Below, one piece after another: positions 54,773 through 64,000 of a DNA stretch of 64,000 bases (position 1 is its first letter; each line of letters starts with the position of its first letter). Source of the DNA: Aquila chrysaetos chrysaetos (Eukaryota > Chordata > Aves > Accipitriformes > Accipitridae); NCBI RefSeq assembly GCF_900496995.4, contig NC_044011.1:8092041-8156040 (forward strand), in the 5' to 3' direction. The position numbers and the translations under genes were made by a program. The notes under the pieces were generated by a model. It was not told the origin of the DNA, did not search any database, and saw only the letters and a list, made by a program, of their open reading frames with translations.

Positions 54773-55650
54773 ATGTCCAACCCGGAGAAGCTGATCTTAT
54801 CCCGCCCCTCGGCCCCCCTGGCTGCAGCACCCGGGGAAAAGCCCGGCTCCGGCAGCCTCCCGCTCCACTCCCATGGCCAGAGCGGCGGAGGTGGAGGCAG
54901 CGGCGGGTCTCCTCCTCCTCCCCCCGCTCCTGGAGGCGGCTCGGCTGCCTGCAGCTCCCTCTCTCTCCTCCTAACAACCGCCACCAGCAGCAGCAGGAGC
55001 CGCGCTGCAGGGACAGCCTCCTCCGCCGCCTCCGCCAGCATCGTCCCCAGAGCGGCAGCGGCTCCTTTCCTCGCTCCAGTCCCCTCCTTTTCCTCCGCTT
55101 CTCCATCTTCTTTTTACTTCTTGCCGCCGCCTCCTCGTTTCCCCTCCTCGTCTTCCTTTAACCTCACGAGTCTCCAAGGGAGGGAAGGAGGAGGAGAGGC
55201 AGCGAGAGCGGCAGGAGGAGGAGGAGGAGGAGGAAGAGATGTTGGCGGAGCAGCGGCAGCAGCAGCAGCTCACTTGATCGCCCATCCAGGCGGCAGCGGC
55301 AGGAGGAGACTCTTCTGTTCTTCCTCCATCCAGGGCTTGCTGCTCCGTTCCGCAGCCGGCGGCCCCCGGCAGCACCACTCCCGGCTCCTCTCCCCAGCCG
55401 CCTCTCGCCCGTGGTCCAGCAATTCCCTCGGTGCTGCAGCAGCAGCAGCAGCAGCAGCCCGCGGCGACGGGATCCGAGGAGGCGACGGCCCCGGCGGGAG
55501 CAGGACTCCTAGGCGGCAGCAGCAGCAGCGGCAGAGAGGCGCCTTCTTCTCCTTCTCGTCTCCCCTGCTCCTAGGGCCAGACATGGAAGATGGATCTAAT
55601 TCTGCAAGCTGCTTTAGGAGGTTTACGGACTGTTTCTTGAACACAAGTAG
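54773..55650 (+). CDS. PDE10A: PDE10A first coding exon (partial gene)
   Basis: PDE10A hydrolyses cAMP and cGMP and is enriched in striatal medium spiny neurons; its catalytic and GAF domains lie in later exons outside this window. Recognition rests on residues encoded from ATG 55583, MEDGSNSASCFRRFTDCF, which closely match the human PDE10A2 N terminus (MEDGPSNNASCFRRLTECF as I recall it); in that isoform the Cys near the N terminus is palmitoylated for membrane targeting. The frame is open upstream to ATG 54773, which has A at -3. An in-frame TAG at 54725-54727 makes it the first possible Met. The 270-residue extension is rich in Ser, Pro, Gly and Ala, with poly-Gly near residue 147, poly-Ala near 159 and 221, and a short Gln run near 250. 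Using the donor after 55650 gives phase 2, as expected for joining the common exon that begins near LTDEK. The gene identity is firm. Use of the upstream ATG is inferred. Confidence 0.82.
55545..55574 (+). other. Candidate splice acceptor before the PDE10A2 ATG
   Basis: A run of about 30 nearly pure pyrimidines ends in CTCCTAG|GG, eight bases before ATG 55583. It has the form of a strong 3' splice site. If used with an upstream donor such as TTTAG|GTAAGC at 54246/54247, it would give a short transcript starting translation at 55583. The pyrimidines are also in-frame Ser/Phe/Leu codons of the long open frame, so the match may be a coincidence of composition. Confidence 0.35.
55583..55650 (+). 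CDS. PDE10A: PDE10A2-type N terminus (internal start)
   Basis: This is the alternative start inside the same exon. It encodes 22 complete residues plus two bases of a split codon. The CFRRFTDCF segment carries two Cys residues; in the mammalian PDE10A2 isoform an N-terminal Cys is palmitoylated and cAMP-dependent phosphorylation of a nearby Thr blocks membrane targeting. The Thr in RRFT sits in the same R-R-x-T context here, so that control is probably conserved. The ATG has GAC before it (G at -3) and G at +4, a good initiation context. A splice-acceptor-like sequence ends at 55574, eight bases upstream, so a spliced short isoform is possible. Confidence 0.8.
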
Positions 55651-55656
55651 GTACCG
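55651..55656 (+). other. PDE10A: PDE10A exon 1 splice donor
   Basis: The junction AGTAG|GTACCG leaves phase 2, which fits the known PDE10A common exon. Its +4 to +6 bases are poor. A better U1 match, ACAA|GTAGGT, starts at 55647 but would leave phase 1 and shift the frame. The position is therefore chosen on reading frame, not donor strength. Confidence 0.6.
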
Positions 55657-56640
55657 GAGCGCTGTGCCCGGCGGCGGGTCGCGCGTGTCTCGGGGGCTGT
55701 GTCCGAGGCTGGGTGCATGCCTTGAGGAAAGGGCATTTCTTTGTGCGGGGGGTGGGAGGCGAAGACACAAAGGGGCCGCATACGTGGGGCGCGCGTGGAC
55801 GCATGGAGGAGCGGCCGGGTGTGTATTGAGGATGCACGGACAAAGGGGATGCTCAATGTAGCTGAGTGCTCTTTGTGGGAGCTGGCTGTTAGCGCCTCGG
55901 GGATTTCAGCATCATTTCGGGATCAGACAACTCTGCCTATATACGTGTCAGCCTTCTTACTTGGTGCATGCTCAATTTGCACGGGAATGATATGTAGGGG
56001 GATGGAGACTTCCCCCCCTACTTACTTGAAGTAGCAATAAGGAAGCGTTACGGTACCGGCAGTTGACAGAAAAGCGGCGGCGGAGGATGGGTGAAACGTA
56101 TCGCTTCTTTCGGCATCCCCCCTCAGATCTGCCGCGGGCGTGCAGAGTCCGTGTTTCTGATCTGGCTGGGGCGCCGGGTGCCTCCTTCCCCTGGCCGTGG
56201 CTCGTTGCAAGGCGGGCGAGAAGCCGGAGAGGAAACATGTGCTCCTTGCTGCGGGGGGCTGGCGGGCGGAATGAAGGGGACGCTGAGGCGCTCCGCGGCG
56301 AGCCCTCGCCGGCTCCCACCGAGCCCGAACGCGGGCGCGGGGCCGCCCTCGCCCCGTGGGGGGAGGCGGGAGTGGGGCGAGAGCAGCCGCTCGGCCTCTC
56401 GGTGCGGGGCTCGGCGGGTGCCCTCCCCGCCCGGCGGTAGCGGGGGCCGCTGGCTGGCCCGGGCCGCTGAGGCGGGTCGTGACAAGGGGAGGGGGGGGGG
56501 GCGGGTCTCACGGCAGAAACTCGCCGTTCGTGGGGACGCAGCCCGGCTCCCCCTTGGGGGTCTCGCCCCGAGCCTGCCGCTCTCCCCTCTCCGAGGCGTT
56601 TCACTGATACATCGCGCCCCGCCGGGTGGGGCGGGGGGTG

Positions 56641-56656
56641 CCCCCCCCCCCCCCCC
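56641..56656 (+). repeat. Poly-C run near the island's 3' edge
   Basis: Sixteen consecutive C following GCGGGGGGTG in the first part of PDE10A intron 1. Confidence 0.9.
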
Positions 56657-57989
56657 ACCCGGGGGCTGCGTTGTCCCCGGAGCCGCCGGGGCTCGGGGCT
56701 GAAAGCGCCGGGGGTCGGGCTGGCCGTGCCCGGCCGGCAGCCATCCCTCAGCTCTGGCGCCCCGCCGGGAACGTGCTGGGGTTCGGCTTGGTCGCGGGAT
56801 TAAGGAATTTCCAAGCGGAGCATGTGTGAGCTGAAATACATCCTTTTTTTATCAGAAACTTTTTTTTTGCTCGCCTAGTGTTTTGATGCTTAGGGTGACT
56901 TCAGTCGGCTGTGGTTATTTGTTCTTTTGTTTTGGGGTTTTTCTTTAATTCTTTCTGTGACAACTTCTTAAATCATAGATTTATGCCTTAAAGTGTCCCT
57001 GAACTTGCATTTTAATCCGTTAGCATACTTTTATTAGGTGGCTTTTTGGATACAGGTGAATAGTACGTCGTTCACCCGTGTATGTATTTTGGGGGAATGT
57101 GAGAAGAACTATAGAGATGTCAGCTGAAACCTCATTATTTGTCTTATTGCCTTACAGCTGTCTTTAGCACGATAGCCTGCAAGTGTGGTAATACTTGGTT
57201 CTGCTCTATGGTAGAGGTGAATAAGGATGACTATGTATTTGCTGCATTGTCTTTTTGAAACTTTATTCAATAGTTAATTATGTTACAGAGCCACATACTT
57301 GTTTAGTTTTGTGGCCTGGAGGGAATACTAAGCTCTTCCAGTTTTTGTTTTCTCTGCGTTTGAGAGGGGTAGAATGCTGTCATGCATATGGTACAACTAA
57401 TGTTTTAAAATAAGCGGTCTTGGGAGCAAGGGACCGAGTCAGGGAATGTGTGTCATGTAGGGCAATTCTCTCCTATACTAGACCAAGAAAATGACACAGA
57501 AAACAGCTCTGTTCAAAACTCCATTTTAAAAGGAGTGGTGAATTAAACTTAAGTTATTTGATGAACATTTGAACACAAGAAACCTCGTCGTCTTTGACTG
57601 ATTGTGACCTCTGACTGAAGATTTTCCTGCAGGCAGGAAAGGAGCGGAATGGTTCTTTCCCCTGTGAGTTTACTGACGTCTAAGAAGACATGCAGCCTTT
57701 CTCTCTGTGGAGACGCTTTTCTGTGCTCTGCAGCCTGCTCTCATGAAACTTTCAAGAACCTAAATGTCTGATATCTCTGCTCTTCTTTTGAACGTGATTG
57801 AAACTGGCCAATGGGCTCAAAAGGTATTAGTGAGGTCAGACGGACGGACATCCACGTGCGTGCATATATACATATGCGTATGCTTCCCTCCCTCCCCCAG
57901 TGATTGCATAAGTCTGATTTCCTTAGGAAACCAGGCTGAAAAAAGGAGTGGAGGGAAGTCAAACAAGAAACTATTCAGTTCTAGTGCAG

Positions 57990-58115
57990 CTACTGCAAAA
58001 AGCACTTGTTCAACTGTTTGGAGTACTGTGCACAGTCCTGGTTACGGTGCAGCCGGAAGGCTATTGCTGTTTTGAAGCGGACAAGATAATGTAGAACAAT
58101 GAAGATTATGTGCTG
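57990..58115 (+). mobile_element. Possible CR1 remnant in PDE10A intron 1
   Basis: TTTGGAGTACTGTGCACAGT followed by CCTGG matches the CR1 segment encoding L-E-Y-C-V-Q-F-W with few changes. The next 90 bases, with AGAACAATGAAGATTATG, fit the following CR1 block loosely. Flanks are unrecognisable. Confidence 0.4.
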
Positions 58116-60220
58116 TATCTCATAGGTTTTGTTTCCTGAATTGCGTTTCAGGTTCTAAATCATACGTGTATGCATGTATACACTGATTTTAAAGACAGAA
58201 AAGTCTAAATACTTTTACAGGGAAACAGGAGTTCTGGAGGGAAGAGAACTGAGATGAGCTCTTTTGGAAGGGAGATTTAAAAGTGACTTAACAGAATCCT
58301 CAAGACTAGAAAACAATGAAATCGCTAGAGATTTTTTCTTCTTTCTCTTTCGAGCTCTTTCGACTTGCATGCTCTCCAGTCAGGATTTTGTTAGAAGGTT
58401 CTTGATATTCTTAAAACTTTAGGTTCTGCAATACTCTGTGCCATATCTGGCTATTTTTGTTTTTAAGATCCCTAATAAAGCACTGGACTGGACTGCAGAA
58501 GCTTCTATGAATTTTGTGTGGTACGTGTTGTTTTTCTTAACTGTTTAAAATCTGTAACTTGTTGCATAACATAGTGTTTTGAGAAACTTAGTAGCTTAAC
58601 ATCCTGGATCAATTCTCCAGTGGAGTTCTGCCATATTTAGGGTACTGCAAGCTGCCAGGTATTCCAGGTTTCAGTGAAATGTCTTGCCTTCAGGGGAGCA
58701 TCCCACGTTCCTTCTTACACTCAAGGTCTCTCAAGCTGCACATGTGTAGCATATTTCATCTGTGTCCCGTGAGTCTACTCACAGGTATGAGTATTTCACA
58801 GTATGGGGGCTTTCTGCTTGTCAGGGTATTATATTGATATTTTATACAGAGTTACCTTTTATCTAGCACTTTTTTTTTCTTTTTTTTTTTTTTTTTGTGA
58901 TGCAGCAAGTTTATCCTGCACTTTCATGTGCCAGATGCTAAGACTTTCCGACTGAGTAGTACTCTAAGAAAGAGTAGATGTAGTAAGATCTGTAGTTGTG
59001 GAAGAAAATAGCAATTAAGGTTTAAATAAAATTAAAAGTATTCCTGTTACCTGCGCTAATGGGAAAGTTAATCTTGGCTTGACTTTTTTTTTTTTTCCTG
59101 GTCTGTGTATTCATTACTTGCAATCAAGGTTTTGTAAGCCAAATGCTGATCTTCAACAATGAATCCCATGTGTAAAGGTGGACAGGGTTTGGTTTTACAA
59201 TTAAATCATCCTTACAATTTATATGCTGATGTAGAAAACGGAATTGTCTCTGGTTTTCACCCCAGGGATTCTGGCTCCGCATTAATTGAAAGCAAAATTG
59301 TCACTAGAGCGGTGTATAGTTATGATGATAAGTGATGTCATTCAGTGGCTCCTGTCAGGACTGGTGTTTCATAATACTATATTTTGCATTAATATATAGG
59401 AACACCATGTATCCTGGTCTGAAGCACTGGCATTCTATTTAGAGGCATAACGGAGCAATACATAGGGCAGACAGCAAGGAATAGCACGGAAAGGGAATGG
59501 AAACCATGCGGGCACAAGCAGTTAACAGCGGAGAGCTTTTTTGTCCGAGTCAGGTATTTTTACAAATGGTTGTCTATAAAGCATGCAGTTTACATTTGAA
59601 ATAACTAATCCTCTGTCCCTTTGACTCCTCAGCTCTGCTGCCAGTGTTTGCCTGATGGCTTGGGGGTACCTAGCACTCATATGCGTTGAGAAAGGAGGTA
59701 ATGCCTTCGCTCTTAACTCAGTAAACTTGCTACTTGTGTAAAATGGGCTGTGGAAGGTGTGATTATGCACGGTGGGATAGTGTAGGTGAGTTGGGAGATG
59801 GTTTCTTTCTGTCACTTGTGCGAGGAGGATGGCAGCTCATTTAAGATTCTAACACAAGGCTGGTGGCTCCAGTCACCCCGTTTGTGTCCTTCCTTTTGCT
59901 TGTGTTTAAGCCGTACTCATCAGCTGGACATGGTGAAAACCTGAAAGTGTAAAGATGAGTTTTTATTTCAGCATATGCATGACTTGACTTAGTGACTTGA
60001 TTTTGAAAGAGTCATGTAAACAAACGCTCATTTCCACTAATGATCCAGGGCACATACTTGGCTTACTTGCTTTTAAGTAGAGATCTGTACAACAGTACCT
60101 TTTGTTCAGTTTTAAGATTTTGTGCTGTGTTCTAATACAAATAGATTATACCTAACATTCTCTCAATGTTCTCAAATCGTGAACTTAGTTTTAGATTCGG
60201 AAAATAAGAATGAGAGTCTC

Positions 60221-60237
60221 TGTGTGTGTGTGTGTGT
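60221..60237 (+). repeat. (TG)n dinucleotide run
   Basis: About eight TG units in PDE10A intron 1. Confidence 0.9.
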
Positions 60238-63200
60238 ATTTGTAATTTGGAAATGGCTTATACAGCTTGTTGGTCGATGTTAACCTTGTCTGTGATTAAA
60301 ATTGTATTTCAATTTGAGGCTAATGTGAGCTAATTTTTTTAATACTACTTTAAAAAGTATTTTAGTTTCAAGTCATTATGTTTAATACTTTAGAATTCAA
60401 TGCTTTTTACAATATTCTAGTTTTTGCTCTTTGGGCCTTATTATCATATTTTAAAAGAAATCTAAGATCATAAGTAAAAAAAAAAAAAACCCAACATATA
60501 TAAAAAGAAAAAGGGGTCTGTTTTTTTTAGTTTTGTTTTTATACTCCCTCTGCTGGCTGTTTCAATTACAAGTACCTGTACTCGAACTTTGTTACTAAAT
60601 CTGCTCTTCCTTTGCTGTTTTATCAAATGAGCAGTAACGTGTATTGATTTCAATCTGTATTTAAAATACAAAAAAAGTCTGTAATTGTTAAATGAAGAAA
60701 CAATATTTGCAGGAATGGAAAATTTGACACCTGTTTTATGGAGAAATGTTTTCATTTTTGTTATATCTTGTATTGATTTCAACCCTAAAAACAATTGAAT
60801 CTTTTGGTGTGTGGGCGACATCTTCACCACTAAATATCACAGAAATAACAATTCATATATTGTTCCAAATCTATTCAATTTATTGTAACAAATTTACTTC
60901 ACAGCTTTGAAGAATAGCTGTGGCAAAACCTAAATAATTACGCTATGTTTTGTGACTGATAATTATTTTTTTTTAACATAACGAGTTTGGCGTACATCTA
61001 CATAATTAGCTACAAGGCTGCACTCAAAGTATTCTGTGGATGTAATGGATAATTTCTTAAGATACTCATTTTAGTACACTAGTATACAGTAGTGTTCATC
61101 CAAAATATTTATAGCACTCAAAAATTATAATTCTTAGAAACTTCAGAGATTATGTACAAGGATTGCTGTATATGTTATTGAAATGAAGCTGTTGCATTCC
61201 CCGTAGGTGTCAGTTATGGTTAAAATTGTTCAATATTTCTTGTTGATATTTCTGCTAAAGATCCAGACTTTGCTATGTGATGTGTCCTCACTTGTGCTGG
61301 TACTTGGCTTCGCCCTGTCCGAGTTTGAAGAGTGCCACCTACTGATTGACAGCTCCTTGCAGTACTTTGTTCCTTTGCCATCTGAAGGCTCTCATAGCTC
61401 GGCCTCCCTTACCGTGTGGGATGTGACAAGTTGATGTGGTTGAACGTGGTAACTGTGTTGAACCAAGCCTCAGCTTTGACCTCTTCTATTAAATGATGCT
61501 ATTGTGTCTTTCTAATTTGTTTCAAGGTGAGGAAACATGATTTTAATCCTGGGAGGTGGGTTTCCCTTACCTCGCCTTGTCCCCTTTTTAAAAGCTTGTG
61601 AGAAAGCAGCATATTTCTGTTGATTTCATCATCACTTCTTGTCAAGCTGTCATAATTAGTGTGGGAGGAGCAAGCCTGGCTGATGTTTGTAGAAGACTTT
61701 GGCTTCTGCTATGCCAGACAACATATTGATGTGTTGCACACTCAAATGAGACTGTTCAAAAGGCAGGTAACAGACTTGCAATCATGACTTCATTAACAAG
61801 TGAACATTCCAAAATGCTCATGATGTGTTTGTTTTTGCAGGGGAGAAGGACAATCTGGCTAACAAGTTCTAAATTTTTTATGGTAAATTGATGAATTCAT
61901 CTTTACTGTTACTGCACACTGAGAATGCTTTATTTCAACTTAGAAGTATGCTAATTATATTCTTAGGACAAAAAAAACTTGGCAAGAGTATGAATTAGTT
62001 CAAAAAAGTGTATAAGTTACATATTTACAAGGAGCTCCTTTATTTCAGAGTTCTTTTTATATATCTTCTTCCCAGTGATTTATCACCACAGGAAGCTTTC
62101 TTAATTCCCAGCTCCTTCCAGGTGGCTTTAAGAAGAAAAAATACTGTGTTTCCAAATTTCTTAGTCTTTTGAAAAATACATTGATAACAAGTTTTAGTCT
62201 AGGTGAGTGAGATTTTTAACCATAAAATGTTACATCATTAAGAGATGCCAAATCTTATGGCTCAGTAGGGCTAGAAGTGGGGTCTCTGTATCACTTGAAG
62301 GCTTTCCAAAGTAGTTCTGGCTAAAGGATACCAAAAGAGAAGGCTTTTGGCTGTTACTCACTGCCTTTAGAGAGCTCATACTTGTTTTAGAGGTTTCTAA
62401 TTAAAAAAATAATAAAAAACCTCAACATAGAAGCAGCAATAGTAATCTCACCATCTTTGATGTTAGGACCCAAAGAAGAGATTGTCAGGATCTGAGATCA
62501 GTTAATCCACCTTCTGTCTGGAAACTGTGAAGATTTAATGCTTTCATTAGCACTTACTGATCTGATTCCTTGTTTCTGCATTATCAACAAACCCCTGTGC
62601 AGCTGAGCTGTACTTCTCTTAACAAAGTTTATTCAGCTGCTAATAATTCCAACATTCTTCCTTCCTCTTGTCCTTCCACTTGCATCAAAAAGAAATCCCC
62701 TAATGTCAAGCCACAAATAGTTACTAAAGGAAAGAAGACTTTAGCATCTGAAGTTCCAACAACTTTGTACAGAAACCTCGCATCTCTAATCCTTCTGATC
62801 CATACGTACCCAAAATAGCAGATATTTCTAGCTGCTGACAAGTATTGCCATGTTCACCTCAATAATACTGTTTACATTGCTTCACCCTGTGGGGAAATTT
62901 CCTAATTGACAAGGAAGATGCCACTTTCTTTGCCCTAGATATTTTAGTAGCATTTCTGCAACATTGGGTGTTCTGCTGGTTCAGAGAGTAAGATGCTTAG
63001 TGTGAATTATGATGACTACGTGTGCATCCTGTTTATTTTGTAGTTTTCCTCACTGCCTAATTTTTATTTCCTCGTTGTATTTCTTCTGTAGTGTCTTATT
63101 TTATTTGCTTCCAAACCGGGTGAGGCTACTACCCTGTCTTCTAACGCTCTTTGACTTATTCTTAACTTTTTTTTTTTAATGTGTCTTAGTATTTCACTAA

Positions 63201-63636
63201 TGATTTTTTTTTTCTCCTAACACATAGCAGTTAAGTTTATGATAACTCATTCTTTCACTTACACTGTTTTTTGTGTTTATATTTTGGTTTTCTTTCATGC
63301 ATATACAGATACCTTGGCAACTTCTCCAGAGAGAATTCTTTCTTGGAACATAGCTCTGTCGGCTGTGCTTTCTTTGCATGGCTTTCTCTTTCTTTCAGTC
63401 ATATCTGTATTTTTGGCTTAATATTATTTCCTCCTTGTCCACCCATCAGCTTATTTTAGCTGATGTTTCCTTCTTGATTGCTGAATTGTGTTGATTTTGT
63501 TTCTTCCTGCAGTGGGCCTGTGTCTTGCCCTGTCCTTTTTACAATGTCCTTATTTTCCCCAACTGCTTTGGTTGTGTGAAGGCACTATGCTGCTGTTACT
63601 CTTCTTCTGATATAGTTCACTTTGGCTCTAGTTTCC

Positions 63637-63662
63637 TTTTTTTTTTTTTTTTTTTTTTTTTT
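63637..63662 (+). repeat. Poly-T run in PDE10A intron 1
   Basis: Twenty-six T, the longest homopolymer in the window. No adjoining retroelement is recognised. Confidence 0.9.
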
Positions 63663-64000
63663 GTGGTAAGACTAAATTTTGCATGGCGGTTTGAAAACTC
63701 TTGCTATGTGTTCTGTATTTGCAGTGACTCATTGTATTTCCTAATCTGCCACTGTCTGCCCAGTGCTAAGTATGATGTCAGTAGAGATTTTTTTTTCTTG
63801 CTTTTTTTTTTAAGCAGACGTAGGACTGATGAAAGTTACTGTTTGATGTAACAGGAAACTGAATTCATCTGTTCTCAAAACAGGCACTGCCTTAGCCAGT
63901 ATGCTCAGGTTTCATCCTGCCAGGCTCCTGTGTCTCATGCTTGTGAGCAAATCGCTTTAGTGTGGATGTGTCTCACTGTTCCTGTCTTCTTCAGGCTTCA

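Larger units (their letters stand above)
52360..56830. promoter_or_regulatory. PDE10A: CpG island at the PDE10A promoter
   Basis: About 4.4 kb of strongly GC-rich, CpG-dense sequence with abrupt edges against AT-moderate flanks. It contains many GC boxes and G/C homopolymers. It surrounds the first coding exon of PDE10A, so it is the likely promoter region. The dense part extends more than 2 kb upstream of the coding start, more than a single promoter needs, and holds several donor-like GTAAGC/GTGAGC sites; multiple start sites or a divergent non-coding transcript are possible. Long open frames on both strands here (for example 53154-54203 minus) are expected from the lack of AT-rich stops and are not annotated as genes. 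Confidence 0.85.
55651..64000 (+). other. PDE10A: PDE10A intron 1 (5' part)
   Basis: After the donor the sequence stays CpG-rich until about 56.83 kb, then returns to AT-moderate DNA. I see no exon matching PDE10A GAF or catalytic sequence. The stretch holds a possible CR1 remnant near 58 kb, a (TG)n run at 60221-60237 and T runs at 58880-58896 and 63637-63662. PDE10A is known for very long 5' introns, so absence of a second exon within 8.3 kb is expected. Confidence 0.7.

Noticed and set aside
55651..55861. Continuation of the PDE10A frame past the donor to a stop at 55859
   Set aside because: The protein departs from PDE10A after the donor and the text is intronic. An alternative short terminal exon is possible but unsupported.
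62570..62818. 82-residue frame in intron 1
   Set aside because: No start context, no acceptor/donor pair in frame, and no resemblance to PDE10A.
63637..63662. Poly-T runs as tails of minus-strand retroposed genes
   Set aside because: No processed-gene sequence or target-site duplication was found next to the long T runs, and birds have few poly(A)-tailed retroposons.

Overview
The window looks like vertebrate nuclear DNA, most probably from a bird. There are no operon-like gene blocks. Most of the sequence is AT-moderate non-coding DNA with long T runs and few interspersed repeats. The recognisable repeats are CR1-type LINE fragments and avian-type retroviral LTRs. One dense CpG island lies at about 52.36-56.83 kb.

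The one gene I recognise is PDE10A (dual cAMP/cGMP phosphodiesterase 10A), on the + strand. Its first coding exon lies inside the CpG island. The in-frame stretch from ATG 55583 matches the N terminus of the membrane-targeted PDE10A2 isoform (MEDGSNSASCFRRFTDCF...). The same frame stays open upstream to an ATG at 54773, just after an in-frame stop at 54725-54727. This predicts a 270-residue low-complexity N-terminal extension. A splice donor near 55650 ends the exon. The GAF and catalytic exons are not in the window, so 55651-64000 is the start of the first intron.

Layout: 1-14161, AT-moderate sequence with one exon-like interval at 5915-5989. 14162-15142, a solo LTR on the - strand with an internal ~47-bp tandem array. 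15143-52360, gene-poor sequence with an LTR fragment (28.4 kb), CR1 fragments (34.65, possibly 40.5, and 44.3-44.96 kb), simple repeats and several candidate conserved non-coding stretches. 52360-56830, the PDE10A CpG-island promoter and first exon. 55651-64000, intron 1 with a possible CR1 remnant at 58 kb.

No RNA genes, CRISPR arrays or new multi-gene system were found. The most interesting points are the architecture of the PDE10A 5' end (long in-frame extension, alternative splice sites, unusual donor), the unexplained exon-like block at 5.9 kb and the T-rich strand bias upstream. The last two raise the possibility that the 'upstream' region lies within a longer + strand transcript.
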